Assembly: GCF_000621125.1 (NCBI RefSeq)
Contig: NZ_JHZC01000009.1
Location: 108,788-172,787, forward strand
Length of the DNA stretch: 64,000 nt
Reading direction: 5' to 3'
Source of the DNA: Maribacter antarcticus DSM 21422
GTDB taxonomy: Bacteria; Bacteroidota; Bacteroidia; Flavobacteriales; Flavobacteriaceae
In this document: positions 54,876 to 64,000 of the stretch, piece after piece
How positions within the stretch are numbered: position 1 is the stretch's first letter
Layout: every line of letters starts with the position of its first letter
Program-made: the position numbers and the translations under genes
Notes under the pieces: generated by a model
What the model saw: the letters and a program-made list of their open reading frames with translations, nothing else
What the model was told of the DNA's origin: nothing
Databases searched by the model: none

Positions 54876-56153
54876 TTATTTATTTAGGGTTTCGTTGTGT
54901 ATAATTCCTTGCGCTGCCAAATATCCTCCGGTCCAAGCGTTCTGAAAATTGAAGCCTCCGGTTATGGCGTCTACATTAATGATTTCACCCGCAAAATAAA
55001 GTTGTGGTAACAGTTTGCTTTCGTAGGTTTTAAAATTGACCTCCTTAAGCTCCACACCTCCTGCAGTTACGAATTCTTCCTTAAAGGTACTCTTTCCGTT
55101 TACTTGAAAAACACACTGCGTAAGTTGTTCCGCTAGTTCCTGTAATTGCTGTTTGGATACATCTGGCCACGTTTCCGTGTCTTTTATTCCCGCAGCGGCA
55201 ACCAAGTTCTTCCAAAGTCGTTTGGGGATTTCCAATACTTTGGTTCGCAGCACCGTTTTGCGTTCCACCTGTTTTACCTCCATAAACAAATCCACCAATC
55301 CATTTTGATGGTATTCAGGTGCCCAGTTCACGGAAATTTTAAATCGATAATCATATTCCTTTAATAATCGGGCTCCCCACGCTGACAGTTTCAAAATAGC
55401 AGGTCCACTCATGCCCCAATGGGTAATCAACAAGGGACCTTCGGAGAACAAAACGCCTTCTTTTATATCTTTGGACTTAAGTTTCTGATGCTTTCCCTTT
55501 TTATCCAAAACGCTCACCTCGGCCACTGTACTCAGTCCAGGAATATCGGAAATACGTTCATCGGAAATATTAAAAGTAAATAAGGATGGAGCAGGTGGAA
55601 CAATCGTATGCCCCAATTGATGTATTAAATTCCACATTTTGGGATTGCTACCCGTGGCCATGACCACATAACGAGTCTTAAAAGTGTTTTCATGAGTCAC
55701 TACCTCCCAAAAATATTCAGTGCCGTTATCTATCCGTTTAATTCCAGTAACGGAACAACGGGTATGAAGAGTTATCCCTAAACGATCCGCTTCTGAAGTA
55801 AAGCAATCGATAATGGTCTGGGAAGAATTACTGACCGGAAACATTCTGCCATCATCCTCTATTTTTAGTTCGATACCACGTTCTTCGAAAAAACCTACGG
55901 TGTCGCCACTTGCATAGCTGTGAAAAGGACCCAAGAGCTCTTTTTCACCTCTGGGATAGTTTGTACTAAGTTCTTTAGGGTCAAATTGCGCATGGGTGAC
56001 ATTGCAGCGACCACCGCCAGAAACCTTTACTTTGGTAAGCACTTCTTTGCCTCGCTCCAAAATAGCGATATTTAGGTTTGGTAAACCCTCAGCTATATGT
56101 ATGGCCGAATAAAATCCTGCTGCACCACCTCCTATTATAATAATATCGTGCAT
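54876..56153 (-). CDS. HI0933/YhiN-family flavoprotein
   Basis: 425 residues. IIIGGGAAGFYSAIHIA is the FAD motif, KVSGGGRCNVTHA the family signature, and FAGEIINVDAITGGFNFQ the C-terminal FAD motif. Members are NAD(P)/FAD oxidoreductases of unclear substrate. The start overlaps the stop of the phosphodiesterase gene (TAATG), indicating translational coupling. Confidence 0.92.
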   Translation of the reverse strand: MHDIIIIGGGAAGFYSAIHIAEGLPNLNIAILERGKEVLTKVKVSGGGRCNVTHAQFDPKELSTNYPRGEKELLGPFHSYASGDTVGFFEERGIELKIEDDGRMFPVSNSSQTIIDCFTSEADRLGITLHTRCSVTGIKRIDNGTEYFWEVVTHENTFKTRYVVMATGSNPKMWNLIHQLGHTIVPPAPSLFTFNISDERISDIPGLSTVAEVSVLDKKGKHQKLKSKDIKEGVLFSEGPLLITHWGMSGPAILKLSAWGARLLKEYDYRFKISVNWAPEYHQNGLVDLFMEVKQVERKTVLRTKVLEIPKRLWKNLVAAAGIKDTETWPDVSKQQLQELAEQLTQCVFQVNGKSTFKEEFVTAGGVELKEVNFKTYESKLLPQLYFAGEIINVDAITGGFNFQNAWTGGYLAAQGIIHNETLNK

Positions 56154-56905
56154 TAGTACACGCGTTCCGGAAAATTGGTAATGATACCGTCTACACCCAT
56201 ATTTTTCACAGCTGTAATATCACCTGGTTCATTCACCGTCCATGTGTAAATCTTAAAACCTGCCTGCTTTATTGTCGCTACTACATCTGTATCTAGATTT
56301 TTAAAATTTGGGTTTATAGCAACCGCATTCAATTCTGTCCCAATTGCAAGTGCGTCCAACGGATTATCTTCTATTAAAATGGCAATAGCCACGCTATTGT
56401 TTAATTTTCGCAATGTTCTTAGTTCTTCCCAATTAAAACTGGAAACGATAAAATTATCGGAAGACCATCCCCTTTTTTCTGTATAAAATTTAATTGCTTG
56501 GTTTACCTTGTCCGCAGTATTTGCACCCTTGAGCTCAATATTCAAGACTACTTTATTATCGATTAATTTTAAAACATCTTGAAGCATTGGTATTTTATGA
56601 CCCCCATCCAATGTTAATCGACTTAAATCGGAAATATTAAATTCCTCTATGTTCCCAGGACCGTTCGTTAGTCTATCTACGGTTTGATCATGAAAAACTA
56701 CAACCTCTCCAGTACTGATTTTAAACACATCGATTTCAATCATATCAACACCAAGATCAAGTGCTTTTTGAACAGATGCCAGGGTGTTTTCCGTTTCGTG
56801 GCCCATGGCACCTCTATGACCAATCACTAAAGGTTTTTTTTCTTCCATACAACCCGCTAAAATTAACAAGGGTAAAACCCAAAATAAACACTTACATCGT
56901 TTCAT
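56153..56905 (-). CDS. Glycerophosphodiester phosphodiesterase lipoprotein
   Basis: 250 residues. Lipoprotein signal with LLILAGC. The GDPD metal and catalytic motifs are VIGHRGAMGHETENT, IEIDVFK and VVFHDQTVDR, with ELKG later. It hydrolyses deacylated phospholipid headgroups to glycerol-3-phosphate outside the cytoplasm. It is ten bases after the GH13 gene, likely in the same transcript, although the link to maltodextrin use is not obvious. Confidence 0.92.
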   Translation of the reverse strand: MKRCKCLFWVLPLLILAGCMEEKKPLVIGHRGAMGHETENTLASVQKALDLGVDMIEIDVFKISTGEVVVFHDQTVDRLTNGPGNIEEFNISDLSRLTLDGGHKIPMLQDVLKLIDNKVVLNIELKGANTADKVNQAIKFYTEKRGWSSDNFIVSSFNWEELRTLRKLNNSVAIAILIEDNPLDALAIGTELNAVAINPNFKNLDTDVVATIKQAGFKIYTWTVNEPGDITAVKNMGVDGIITNFPERVY

Positions 56906-56915
56906 TCAACTAAAT

Positions 56916-58694
56916 TTAATTCACTTCAAAAATAAAGGATTCCAATGGATTTATATCTACCCGAAATTTGCCTATTCCATTTTTTACTTTTAAAACGTGT
57001 TCGCTACCGTAAAGAATATCAGTAATTGGGAAGTTCCCTTCCGATAGGGCCCATTTTTGAATGATTTCTTCAGGAACTTGTAACTCGAAGCCAAAGATAT
57101 CGTTCGCATGAAAATTAGAAACCACAATCAATTTCTGCGTATCGGACCAACGCACATAAGAAAGTACATAATAGTTGTACCATTCCGTATGCTCCCTATT
57201 GTAAAAATGAATGTCTTGATAGTAGCCCATCAAAGCTTCGCTAGAAATAGTAAAATTCAACAAACGTCTATAAAAATCGCGCAGTCCCCTTTCATCTTCA
57301 GTTAATTGACCGCCATCGAATTTTTTATCGTTCACCCATCGTTGGAAAATAGGCACACCAATATAATCAAAAATAGAAGTTCGTGATGGACTCCCAAAGC
57401 CAGCTTTTTCAGCTCCAGCTTCACCGACTTCTTGACCAAAATAAAGCATCGTAGGTGACGTACTCAGCGTGGCTGAAACCACCATGGCAGGCATAGCAAG
57501 TTCTGCACTACCTGCAAATTCTGGACTAGCGATACGCTGTTCGTCATGATTTTCTAGAAAATGAAGCATGTTGTGCTCTATGTCCTTTAATCCGTTTTGA
57601 ACTACGGGAATATGATCTGTCCACCCGTAGCCTTGCATGATGTGTTTTATACTATCGTAAAGCTCTACTTTATCGTAGAGGTAGTCCATTTTTCCCTTGT
57701 GAATATATTCTCGGTATAAATCTGGATTATATACCTCAGCCAGTAAAAAAGCGTGAGGATTTTTTATTTTGATACTGGAATTCATATAACTCCAAAACTC
57801 AACCGGTACCATTTCAGCCATATCGTAGCGAAAACCATCTACACCCAAATCCATCCAATACAAAGCAATATCGGTAAACTTGTTCCAAGAATCAGGAACC
57901 TCTTTGTCCTTCCAAAACTTAAAATGGGCCTCCACATCTTTTTCTAAAAACTCTTGAGGAAGTATATCAAAGTCTACGGTACCGTCTGGGTTCACTCCAT
58001 AATTAATTTTAACGGTTTCATACCAATCGTTGTAATCGGGCTGCACCAGTCTAGACCCGTTACCCGTCCATTTTGCAGGAACTTCGATAAACTTGGAATT
58101 GACCAAGGTATCTTGTTCACCTCCCAATGGCACATATCCATTGCGCCACTCAGGCACCTTAAAAGTACTTCCTGGGATATAATAAAAATTATTATTCTTA
58201 TGGTATACACTGGTTGTATAATCATTTGCGCCAAAATCCGAAACTCCTTCAGGATTAGTCAATCCTTTATAACCACGTGCCACATGATTGGGAACGATAT
58301 CAATAATGACCTTCATCCCATTTGCATGGGTTCTTTTTATCAATGCCTTAAACTCCTCCAGCCTATTTTTTGGGTCTACTGCAAGATCTGGGTTTACATT
58401 ATAGTAATCCTTTACTGCATAGGGCGAACCTGCCCTACCTTTTACGACATCAGGGTGATCGTTTGAAATACCATATTCAGTATAGTCATTAATTACGGCA
58501 TGATGCGGCACTCCGGTATACCAGATATGGGTAATGCCCAAATCCCTAATTTGTTCTAAAGCCTCGTTGGTGAAATCATTGAACTTGCCAACACCGTTCT
58601 CGTCTATAGTACCCCAAGGTTTATTGGTGGTATTCGTATTCCCAAACAAACGGGTAAACACTTGATAAACTACAATTTTTCTATCTTTACTCAT
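56916..58694 (-). CDS. GH13 alpha-amylase-family enzyme
   Basis: 592 residues without a signal peptide. The conserved GH13 regions are IIDIVPNHV, DGFRYDMAEM with the nucleophile Asp near residue 292, LAEVYNP with the acid/base Glu near 318, and NHDEQR near 380 with the transition-state Asp. No secretion signal means a cytoplasmic enzyme that trims imported maltodextrin. It lies downstream of GH65 by about 105 bp. Confidence 0.93.
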   Translation of the reverse strand: MSKDRKIVVYQVFTRLFGNTNTTNKPWGTIDENGVGKFNDFTNEALEQIRDLGITHIWYTGVPHHAVINDYTEYGISNDHPDVVKGRAGSPYAVKDYYNVNPDLAVDPKNRLEEFKALIKRTHANGMKVIIDIVPNHVARGYKGLTNPEGVSDFGANDYTTSVYHKNNNFYYIPGSTFKVPEWRNGYVPLGGEQDTLVNSKFIEVPAKWTGNGSRLVQPDYNDWYETVKINYGVNPDGTVDFDILPQEFLEKDVEAHFKFWKDKEVPDSWNKFTDIALYWMDLGVDGFRYDMAEMVPVEFWSYMNSSIKIKNPHAFLLAEVYNPDLYREYIHKGKMDYLYDKVELYDSIKHIMQGYGWTDHIPVVQNGLKDIEHNMLHFLENHDEQRIASPEFAGSAELAMPAMVVSATLSTSPTMLYFGQEVGEAGAEKAGFGSPSRTSIFDYIGVPIFQRWVNDKKFDGGQLTEDERGLRDFYRRLLNFTISSEALMGYYQDIHFYNREHTEWYNYYVLSYVRWSDTQKLIVVSNFHANDIFGFELQVPEEIIQKWALSEGNFPITDILYGSEHVLKVKNGIGKFRVDINPLESFIFEVN

Positions 58695-58799
58695 GATATT
58701 AATAACCGATTTTTTAGCCTTTTATTCACATGAAAAGCTGGCCAATACTACAAAGCACAAAATATCATACATACTTTTCGCGGCATCCTATTTTAACTA

Positions 58800-61103
58800 T
58801 TAAACGATGACTATCTTACCTGGCAAGAGTGTAATGCGTTCCTCATTTACCCTTATAGACATTTCATTTGTACCGCTAAGTTCAAAACTTGTCTTGTCCT
58901 GAGTAACAACAACCTTTATAATTCTGTTTCTAAAATTAACCTTAAAGGAATAGGTCTCCCACTGGCTGGGAATTTGAGGCGTAAAAGATAGTTTATCCTC
59001 TAACACTCTCATTCCTCCAAAACCTTCTACAATACTCATCCATGTGCCAGCCATAGAGGTAATATGTAGCCCTTCCTCCACTTCTTTGTTGTAATCATCC
59101 AAATCTAATCTGGAGGTGCGCAGATAAAATCTATACGCCTGTTGCATTCTGCCTAGCTTTGCAGCCTGTATGCTATGAACACAAGGTGATAAGGAAGATT
59201 CATGCACCGTAAAAGGTTCGTAGAAATCATAATGCCGTTCCAATTCCTCCTTTGAAAAATGATCTTCAAACAGGTAAAAGCCTTGTAATACATCTGCTTG
59301 TTTGATATAGGGAGAACGTAGAATCCTATCCCAACTCCATTTTTGGTTAATTGGACGTTCGGTTTTTGGCAAATCTACCACCTTTATCATTTCCTTGTCC
59401 AAAAAACCATCTTGCTGCAAATACACCTGCTGCTTTTCTGAAAACGGGAAGTACAGATTATCCGCTACTTCTTTCCAATGCTCACATTCGAAATCGGTTA
59501 ACTTAGTCTTTCCTATAATACGACTATAATCTTCCGAATAACCATCTTTTACCTTGCCTAGCTGCTCGAGGGTGTAATTGATGCACCACTTGGCCAAGTA
59601 ATTGGTATACCAGTTATTGTTTACATTGTTTTCATATTCATTAGGCCCTGTTACGCCTAACATCACATACTTCCCTTTTTCTTTAGAAAAATTGACCCGC
59701 TGGTGCCAAAACCTTGAAATACCTATGAGCACTTCTAATCCCATTTCGGGTATGTAACTATAATCGCTCGTATATCTGTAATAATTATAGATGGCAAAAG
59801 CGATGGCACCGTTCCTATGTATTTCCTCGAAGGTGATTTCCCACTCGTTATGACACTCTTCACCATTCATGGTTACCATGGGATATAGCGCAGCACCGTT
59901 CGAAAATCCTAATTTTTTAGCATTCTCTATTGCCTTTTCTAAGTGATTATAGCGATATTTCAATAACTTTCTCGCTACGGTGTCATCCTTAGTAGTCATG
60001 TAAAACGGAAGACAATACGCTTCGGTATCCCAATAGGTGCTACCACCGTATTTTTCTCCTGTAAATCCTTTTGGGCCTATGTTTAATCTGGAATCTGTTC
60101 CCAAATAAGTCTGATTTAGTTGAAATATATTGAAACGTATTCCCTGTTGCGCCTTTACATCCCCTTCTATAGTAATGTCGCTCATTTGCCAGATGTTGTT
60201 CCAAGCTTTTTTCTGCTTTTCCAATAATTCAACAAAACCTAATGCACTGGCTTTATCCAAAACTCTATTTGCTGCGTCCACCAGATGACCCGATTTATGG
60301 TTACGGGAAACGGTATAGCCGCCAAATTTTGTTAAGGTTATAGTTTCGCCGGCTTTCACTTTCTGTTTAAAAGTAAAGGAAACAGTGGTTTCCGTTTCTG
60401 CACCTACACCCCCGGAAACAGCCTCACCCTGATAATCCAAATACGCTTGCATAAACGTACAGGTTTCAAAATTAGTCTTCATCGTATGTGCGGAAATAAA
60501 TGCACGATTATCAGTAAAACTTATGTTAGTCGTATTCCAAAATTTATCGTCCCAATTACTGTCCTCATTTGTAATTCCGCTATCCAAATAAGGTTCAAAA
60601 GTAATCTCAGCGTCTGTATTTAAAACCTTGAGATTATAGGAAATCGCACCTAGTTCATCCAAATCTAAACTTAGAAAACGCAGAATCTCCGCCTGTACTT
60701 CCAACCCATTTAATAGGGTTACAGTAAAGGTTCTTTTATACCAACCTTCTTGCATATTCAATTCCCTACGGAAATTAGACACCTTTTTACATCTGTTCAA
60801 ATCTAGGACCTCGCCGTTTACCGAAACACCTATTCCTATCCAATTAGGTGCATTCAAGACTTTGGCAAAATATTCCGGATACCCATTCTTCCACCAACCT
60901 ACCCTAGTTTTATCGGGATAGTACACGCCTGCAACATAACTCCCTTGGAACGTTTCTCCAGTATACATTTCCTCGAAATTGGCCCGTTGTCCCATAGCGC
61001 CGTTTCCGATACTAAAAAGACTCTCAGAAGATTTAACGCGACCCTTCTCAAAACCCTCTTCTATAATAGACCAATTGTCTGCTTTTATATAATTTTGATT
61101 CAT
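58800..61103 (-). CDS. GH65 glycoside phosphorylase (maltose phosphorylase-like)
   Basis: 767 residues, the usual GH65 length. GSTYWDTEAYCLPFY binds substrate, and GVTGPNEYENNV carries the catalytic acid Glu near residue 485. No signal peptide. It cleaves maltose or a related alpha-glucobiose with phosphate to beta-glucose-1-phosphate and glucose. The adjacent pgmB, which uses exactly beta-glucose-1-phosphate, supports phosphorolysis over hydrolysis. Trehalose, nigerose or kojibiose specificity cannot be excluded by eye. Confidence 0.92.
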   Translation of the reverse strand: MNQNYIKADNWSIIEEGFEKGRVKSSESLFSIGNGAMGQRANFEEMYTGETFQGSYVAGVYYPDKTRVGWWKNGYPEYFAKVLNAPNWIGIGVSVNGEVLDLNRCKKVSNFRRELNMQEGWYKRTFTVTLLNGLEVQAEILRFLSLDLDELGAISYNLKVLNTDAEITFEPYLDSGITNEDSNWDDKFWNTTNISFTDNRAFISAHTMKTNFETCTFMQAYLDYQGEAVSGGVGAETETTVSFTFKQKVKAGETITLTKFGGYTVSRNHKSGHLVDAANRVLDKASALGFVELLEKQKKAWNNIWQMSDITIEGDVKAQQGIRFNIFQLNQTYLGTDSRLNIGPKGFTGEKYGGSTYWDTEAYCLPFYMTTKDDTVARKLLKYRYNHLEKAIENAKKLGFSNGAALYPMVTMNGEECHNEWEITFEEIHRNGAIAFAIYNYYRYTSDYSYIPEMGLEVLIGISRFWHQRVNFSKEKGKYVMLGVTGPNEYENNVNNNWYTNYLAKWCINYTLEQLGKVKDGYSEDYSRIIGKTKLTDFECEHWKEVADNLYFPFSEKQQVYLQQDGFLDKEMIKVVDLPKTERPINQKWSWDRILRSPYIKQADVLQGFYLFEDHFSKEELERHYDFYEPFTVHESSLSPCVHSIQAAKLGRMQQAYRFYLRTSRLDLDDYNKEVEEGLHITSMAGTWMSIVEGFGGMRVLEDKLSFTPQIPSQWETYSFKVNFRNRIIKVVVTQDKTSFELSGTNEMSIRVNEERITLLPGKIVIV

Positions 61104-61232
61104 GTAATTTCTCTTTTATTATAATTTCTCAACCATACTACATTTATTTCAGTAAACCTTTCTGATAGCACAAAGGGAGAGAAATTTTTTATTTTACTTT
61201 CTTTTTAATCCTTGTTATATAAAGCATGGTAT

Positions 61233-61892
61233 TTAGGTTAGGGCTCTCAGCCCATCCAAAAACCCTGAATCCATTTCTGTGAAATCATTGAAATTATGCG
61301 CTGCTTCGAATAAAATTTGATTATCTCCTATACCTACACTTATCATTCCCGCAGCATTAGCGGCTTGTATTCCTGCAACAGCATCCTCAAAAACAACACC
61401 ATCTAAAGGATTTACCCCTAAATTTTTGGCGGCAATCAAAAAAACCTCTGGGTCCGGCTTCGCTTTTGTTACGTTATTACCATCCACTATAGCATCAAAA
61501 TAATGCAGAAGTCCCACCTTTTCCAAAATAGGCCTTGCGTTCTTGCTAGCAGAGCCTAATGCGATAGGCATATCCCTTTCCTTCAAATACTTAAGAACCC
61601 TTGGAACATCAGGTAAAATTTCGGAGGCATCCATATTTTCTATGTACTCCAAATAATCTACATTCTTATCTATCATCCACCTATCAAACTGTTCATGGGT
61701 CGCGGTAACATCTCCAATATTTAACAAAATCTCCAAACACCGTTTTCTACTTACGCCTTTAAAAAGCTCGTTCTGGTCATGTGTAAAGTCAAAACCCAAT
61801 TCATTAGCTAACTTTCTCCAAGCTAGGTAATGGTATTTGGCAGTATCTACAATAACACCGTCCAAATCGAAAATAAATCCAACCTTTCGCAT
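61233..61892 (-). CDS. pgmB: Beta-phosphoglucomutase
   Basis: 219 residues, HAD superfamily. FDLDGVIVDT holds the phospho-accepting Asp9 and Asp11, YHYLAWRKLANELG the cap signature, ALGSASKNA motif two, and KPDPEVFL plus VFEDAVAGIQAA the last motifs. It converts beta-glucose-1-phosphate to glucose-6-phosphate. It sits 13 bases after the LacI gene and before GH65. Confidence 0.95.
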   Translation of the reverse strand: MRKVGFIFDLDGVIVDTAKYHYLAWRKLANELGFDFTHDQNELFKGVSRKRCLEILLNIGDVTATHEQFDRWMIDKNVDYLEYIENMDASEILPDVPRVLKYLKERDMPIALGSASKNARPILEKVGLLHYFDAIVDGNNVTKAKPDPEVFLIAAKNLGVNPLDGVVFEDAVAGIQAANAAGMISVGIGDNQILFEAAHNFNDFTEMDSGFLDGLRALT

Positions 61893-61905
61893 CTATTCTA
61901 AAAAA

Positions 61906-62928
61906 TTAATTGATTGTTGATTCCCTTCTGATTATGGTAGCAGATATGACCTCTGTGGAAAAAACTTCCTCTTCTTCATCAAAATCATTTTCTATCTTTT
62001 CGATCAGCAACTTTGCAGCAACTTCTCCCATTTTATCGCCGTGTTGTGCCACGGTAGTTAATTTGGGCTCAGAATATTTAGACAGTATCCCATCTGTAAA
62101 ACCTATAACAGATATATCCTCAGGTATCTTCAAGCCCATCTTTTGAACCAAGCCCATACAGTGTATTGCAAATATTTCGTTTACAGATAAAATAGCATCA
62201 ATATTATTCGCGACCAAAAAAGATTCTATCCCATTAACATCCTCGTTATAAGGCAGCCTTAAAATTAACTGCTCATCAATGCTTATGTGATGTTCCTCTA
62301 ACGCTTTCCTATAACCAAGTTCTCTGGAACTACTTACACTAAAAAAATTATCCGTGGTAAGTAAAGCAATGCGCTTTCTCCCTTCGGCAATTAAACTATC
62401 AGTAGCCTCATATGCAATCTCAGCATCGTTCAACACTACCTTATCACAGCGTATTTCATCAGTTACCCGGTCAAAAAGTACTAATGGGATACCTTGCTCT
62501 GTAACCTCCTTAAGATGGTTAAAATCCTTCTTTAATTGAGTCTCCCCCGCCAAGGCCATAATAAACCCATCTATACTCCCATTGGCAAGCATCTCCATAT
62601 TAATGACCTCACGATCAAAGGACTCGTCAGACACGCAAACAATTACATTGTATCCATGTTGATTGGCGTATTGTTCAATACCCCTAAAAACCGTAGTAAA
62701 AAAATGATGGACAATATCAGGAATAATCACCCCAATATTTTTGGTACGCTTATTCTTTAGACTAACAGCAATATTGTTAGGCTTATAATTATAGAGTTTT
62801 GCAAACGCCTGTATCTTATCTTTAGTATCCCTACTTATTTCGCTACTATTATTAAGCGCTTTGGATACTGTAGATATCGAAACCTCTAATTCACGAGCAA
62901 TATGCTTTAAAGTTATTTTTCTTTTCAA
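61906..62928 (-). CDS. LacI-family transcriptional regulator
   Basis: 340 residues. ITLKHIARELEVSISTVSKALN is the LacI helix-turn-helix, directly at the N-terminus, followed by a hinge and a periplasmic-binding-protein-like sugar domain. The start codon is TTG 62928, because the HTH begins at residue four and no ATG is available upstream. It leads the operon with pgmB and GH65 and is divergent from susC, so it probably controls the maltodextrin locus. Inducer unknown. Confidence 0.92.
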   Translation of the reverse strand: MKRKITLKHIARELEVSISTVSKALNNSSEISRDTKDKIQAFAKLYNYKPNNIAVSLKNKRTKNIGVIIPDIVHHFFTTVFRGIEQYANQHGYNVIVCVSDESFDREVINMEMLANGSIDGFIMALAGETQLKKDFNHLKEVTEQGIPLVLFDRVTDEIRCDKVVLNDAEIAYEATDSLIAEGRKRIALLTTDNFFSVSSSRELGYRKALEEHHISIDEQLILRLPYNEDVNGIESFLVANNIDAILSVNEIFAIHCMGLVQKMGLKIPEDISVIGFTDGILSKYSEPKLTTVAQHGDKMGEVAAKLLIEKIENDFDEEEEVFSTEVISATIIRRESTIN

Positions 62929-62931
62929 AAC

Positions 62932-62964
62932 CGAAGGTAAAAATTAAACTAAGTATTAACCAAA
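62932..62964 (-). promoter_or_regulatory. Candidate promoter of the LacI/pgmB operon
   Basis: On the minus strand TTTG (62964-62961) is followed after 21 bases by TACCTTCG (62939-62932), close to the Bacteroidota -33/-7 layout. The -7 box ends only three bases before the TTG start codon, so the transcript would be leaderless or nearly so; alternatively the match is fortuitous. Confidence 0.4.
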
Positions 62965-63290
62965 AAGTCAATTTAATGACTGGAAGTCAAAGTACGCTAT
63001 TTGAATCGGTATTTATTAATACAGCCTTAAAAAGTATAAAATGTTAAAAATATTAAGAAAATAAAAAAGTGCTATCTTTATAATATATTCAAATATCACA
63101 GTTTTTTTAGGCATTAATTATGAATCCTATAATTCAATAATAACTCAATTAGTAAACTCTCAAAATATAAAAGTTATTAACACGAAAACGGTTTCGCTAT
63201 TTTCAATTGTAGCATTCTGTCGTATTTAACAAAATATTTACATACTTTTCTTTTTTGATTTAATTAACTCAACTTAAAAATTAATTATTT
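62965..63290. other. Divergent intergenic region between the LacI gene and susC
   Basis: About 326 very AT-rich bases. The clear element is the palindrome at 63183-63196. A TACTTTTC at 63243-63250 is a weak candidate -7 box for susC. No coding frame or RNA gene seen. Confidence 0.5.
63183..63196. promoter_or_regulatory. Candidate LacI-family operator
   Basis: CGAAAACGGTTTCG is palindromic at 12 of 14 positions with a central CG, the classic form of a LacI-family site. It lies 95 bp before the susC ATG and about 255 bp from the divergent LacI-family gene. It is upstream of the likely susC promoter, which would fit activation as well as repression. Confidence 0.6.
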
Positions 63291-64000
63291 ATGAAGATTA
63301 CACTATTAAAAAGTCTGGCATTTGTCGGGGTATTTTTATGCTTTGGATTATTGCAGGCACAAACAATCAATGGTACCGTCTCCGACGCCACAGGCCCATT
63401 GCCTGGAGCTAACGTGCTGGTAAAAGGAACAACAAATGGAACACAAACTGATTTTGATGGTAACTACACTATCGATGCCAATGCAGAGGCAACTCTTGTT
63501 TTTAGCTATATTGGTTACAAGACCGCTCAAGTTCCTGTAAGTGGACAGACTAATATTGATATTACCCTTGAAGAGGATGCTAGCAAACTAGACGAAGTTG
63601 TTGTTACTGGTTACGGTTCACAGGCCAAAAAGGATTTGACCGGTGCAGTTGCTGTAGTAGATGTAGATCAACTACTTGCTGTACCAGCAACAACGTTTGC
63701 CCAACAATTACAAGGTAGGGCTGCCGGTGTAAATATTGTCAACGATTCACGTGCAGGTGGTTCAGCTACCGTGCGTATTCGTGGTTTTGGTTCTGTAGGT
63801 AATAACGATCCTCTATACATTATAGATGGTGTGCCTTCCACAGATCCAGGAAACATAAACCCGAATGACATTGAGTCTTTACAGGTACTAAAAGATGCAT
63901 CAGCTGCATCTATTTATGGTTCTAGAGCGGCAAATGGTGTAATCATCATTACCACTAAAAAAGGAAAGATGGGAAAACCATCTATTTCGTATAATACGTT
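63291..64000 (+). CDS. SusC/RagA-family TonB-linked outer membrane protein (3' end cut by window)
   Basis: The first 236 codons are present. Signal peptide (FVGVFLCFGLLQAQ), carboxypeptidase-like beta-sandwich domain (INGTVSDATGPLPGANVLVKG), then the SusC plug signature (VVVTGYGSQAKKDLTGAV and DPLYIIDGVP). It would import maltodextrin across the outer membrane with a SusD partner, which lies beyond the window if present. The divergent maltodextrin genes suggest the substrate; the sequence alone does not. Confidence 0.95.
   Translation, partial: MKITLLKSLAFVGVFLCFGLLQAQTINGTVSDATGPLPGANVLVKGTTNGTQTDFDGNYTIDANAEATLVFSYIGYKTAQVPVSGQTNIDITLEEDASKLDEVVVTGYGSQAKKDLTGAVAVVDVDQLLAVPATTFAQQLQGRAAGVNIVNDSRAGGSATVRIRGFGSVGNNDPLYIIDGVPSTDPGNINPNDIESLQVLKDASAASIYGSRAANGVIIITTKKGKMGKPSISYNT

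Overview
The window looks like a chromosomal segment of a marine-type member of the Flavobacteriaceae (Bacteroidota). The signs are an AT-rich sequence, start sites without Shine-Dalgarno motifs, TAnnTTTG-type -7 promoter boxes, a SusC/RagA TonB-linked receptor, a PorP/SprF protein beside a giant surface protein with a type IX secretion (type B) sorting domain, a divergent ArgF' carbamoyltransferase and mevalonate-pathway genes. I see no prophage, insertion sequence, rRNA operon or CRISPR array.

Layout. (1) 1-3.7 kb: a truncated Tat-exported TldD/PmbA protein, a tRNA-Phe with its own promoter and terminator, and a GH32 fructan hydrolase lipoprotein. (2) 3.7-6.5 kb: rhodanese, TIGR04282 transferase, purine-nucleoside phosphorylase and TIGR04283 transferase, a set associated with arsenosugar biosynthesis, but without arsS or arsM here. 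(3) 12.7-6.5 kb on the minus strand: a six-gene envelope run of DUF547 protein, outer-membrane barrel, GH113-like glycosidase, one-POTRA Omp85 protein, an amidase-fold protein without catalytic residues, and an intact N-acetylmuramoyl-L-alanine amidase. (4) 12.9-18.8 kb: an FAD oxidoreductase and a membrane Fe-S protein, then a MORN-type protein and two GT2 glycosyltransferases ending at a terminator. (5) 19.2-24.5 kb: separate metabolic genes (phosphoesterase, amine oxidase, ChbG-like deacetylase, arginase/agmatinase family, GT-C mannosyltransferase-like).

(6) 24.5-36.5 kb: a long arginine/proline operon, GNAT-argG-argC-proC-argD-proA-proB-argF'-SDR-argB-argE-argH. It is preceded by an apparent arginine attenuator: a 28-codon leader peptide with four consecutive Arg codons just before its stop, then two mutually exclusive hairpins. 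(7) 36.5-38 kb: a gene graveyard containing a clearly broken membrane-anchored gene. (8) 38-45.8 kb: a ~2270-residue BspA-like repeat protein secreted by T9SS, with its SprF partner.

(9) 45.9-54.3 kb: an rRNA pseudouridine synthase, an S9 peptidase and a minus-strand isoprenoid block (mvaD, mevalonate kinase, UbiA prenyltransferase) whose last gene is translationally coupled to a nitrilase, then TspO. (10) 54.3-64 kb: a maltodextrin locus. GH13, GH65 phosphorylase, beta-phosphoglucomutase and a LacI regulator are read to the left, and a SusC receptor to the right. A near-perfect palindrome in the divergent region is the likely LacI-family operator. In this locus GH65 would release beta-glucose-1-phosphate, which PgmB converts to glucose-6-phosphate.
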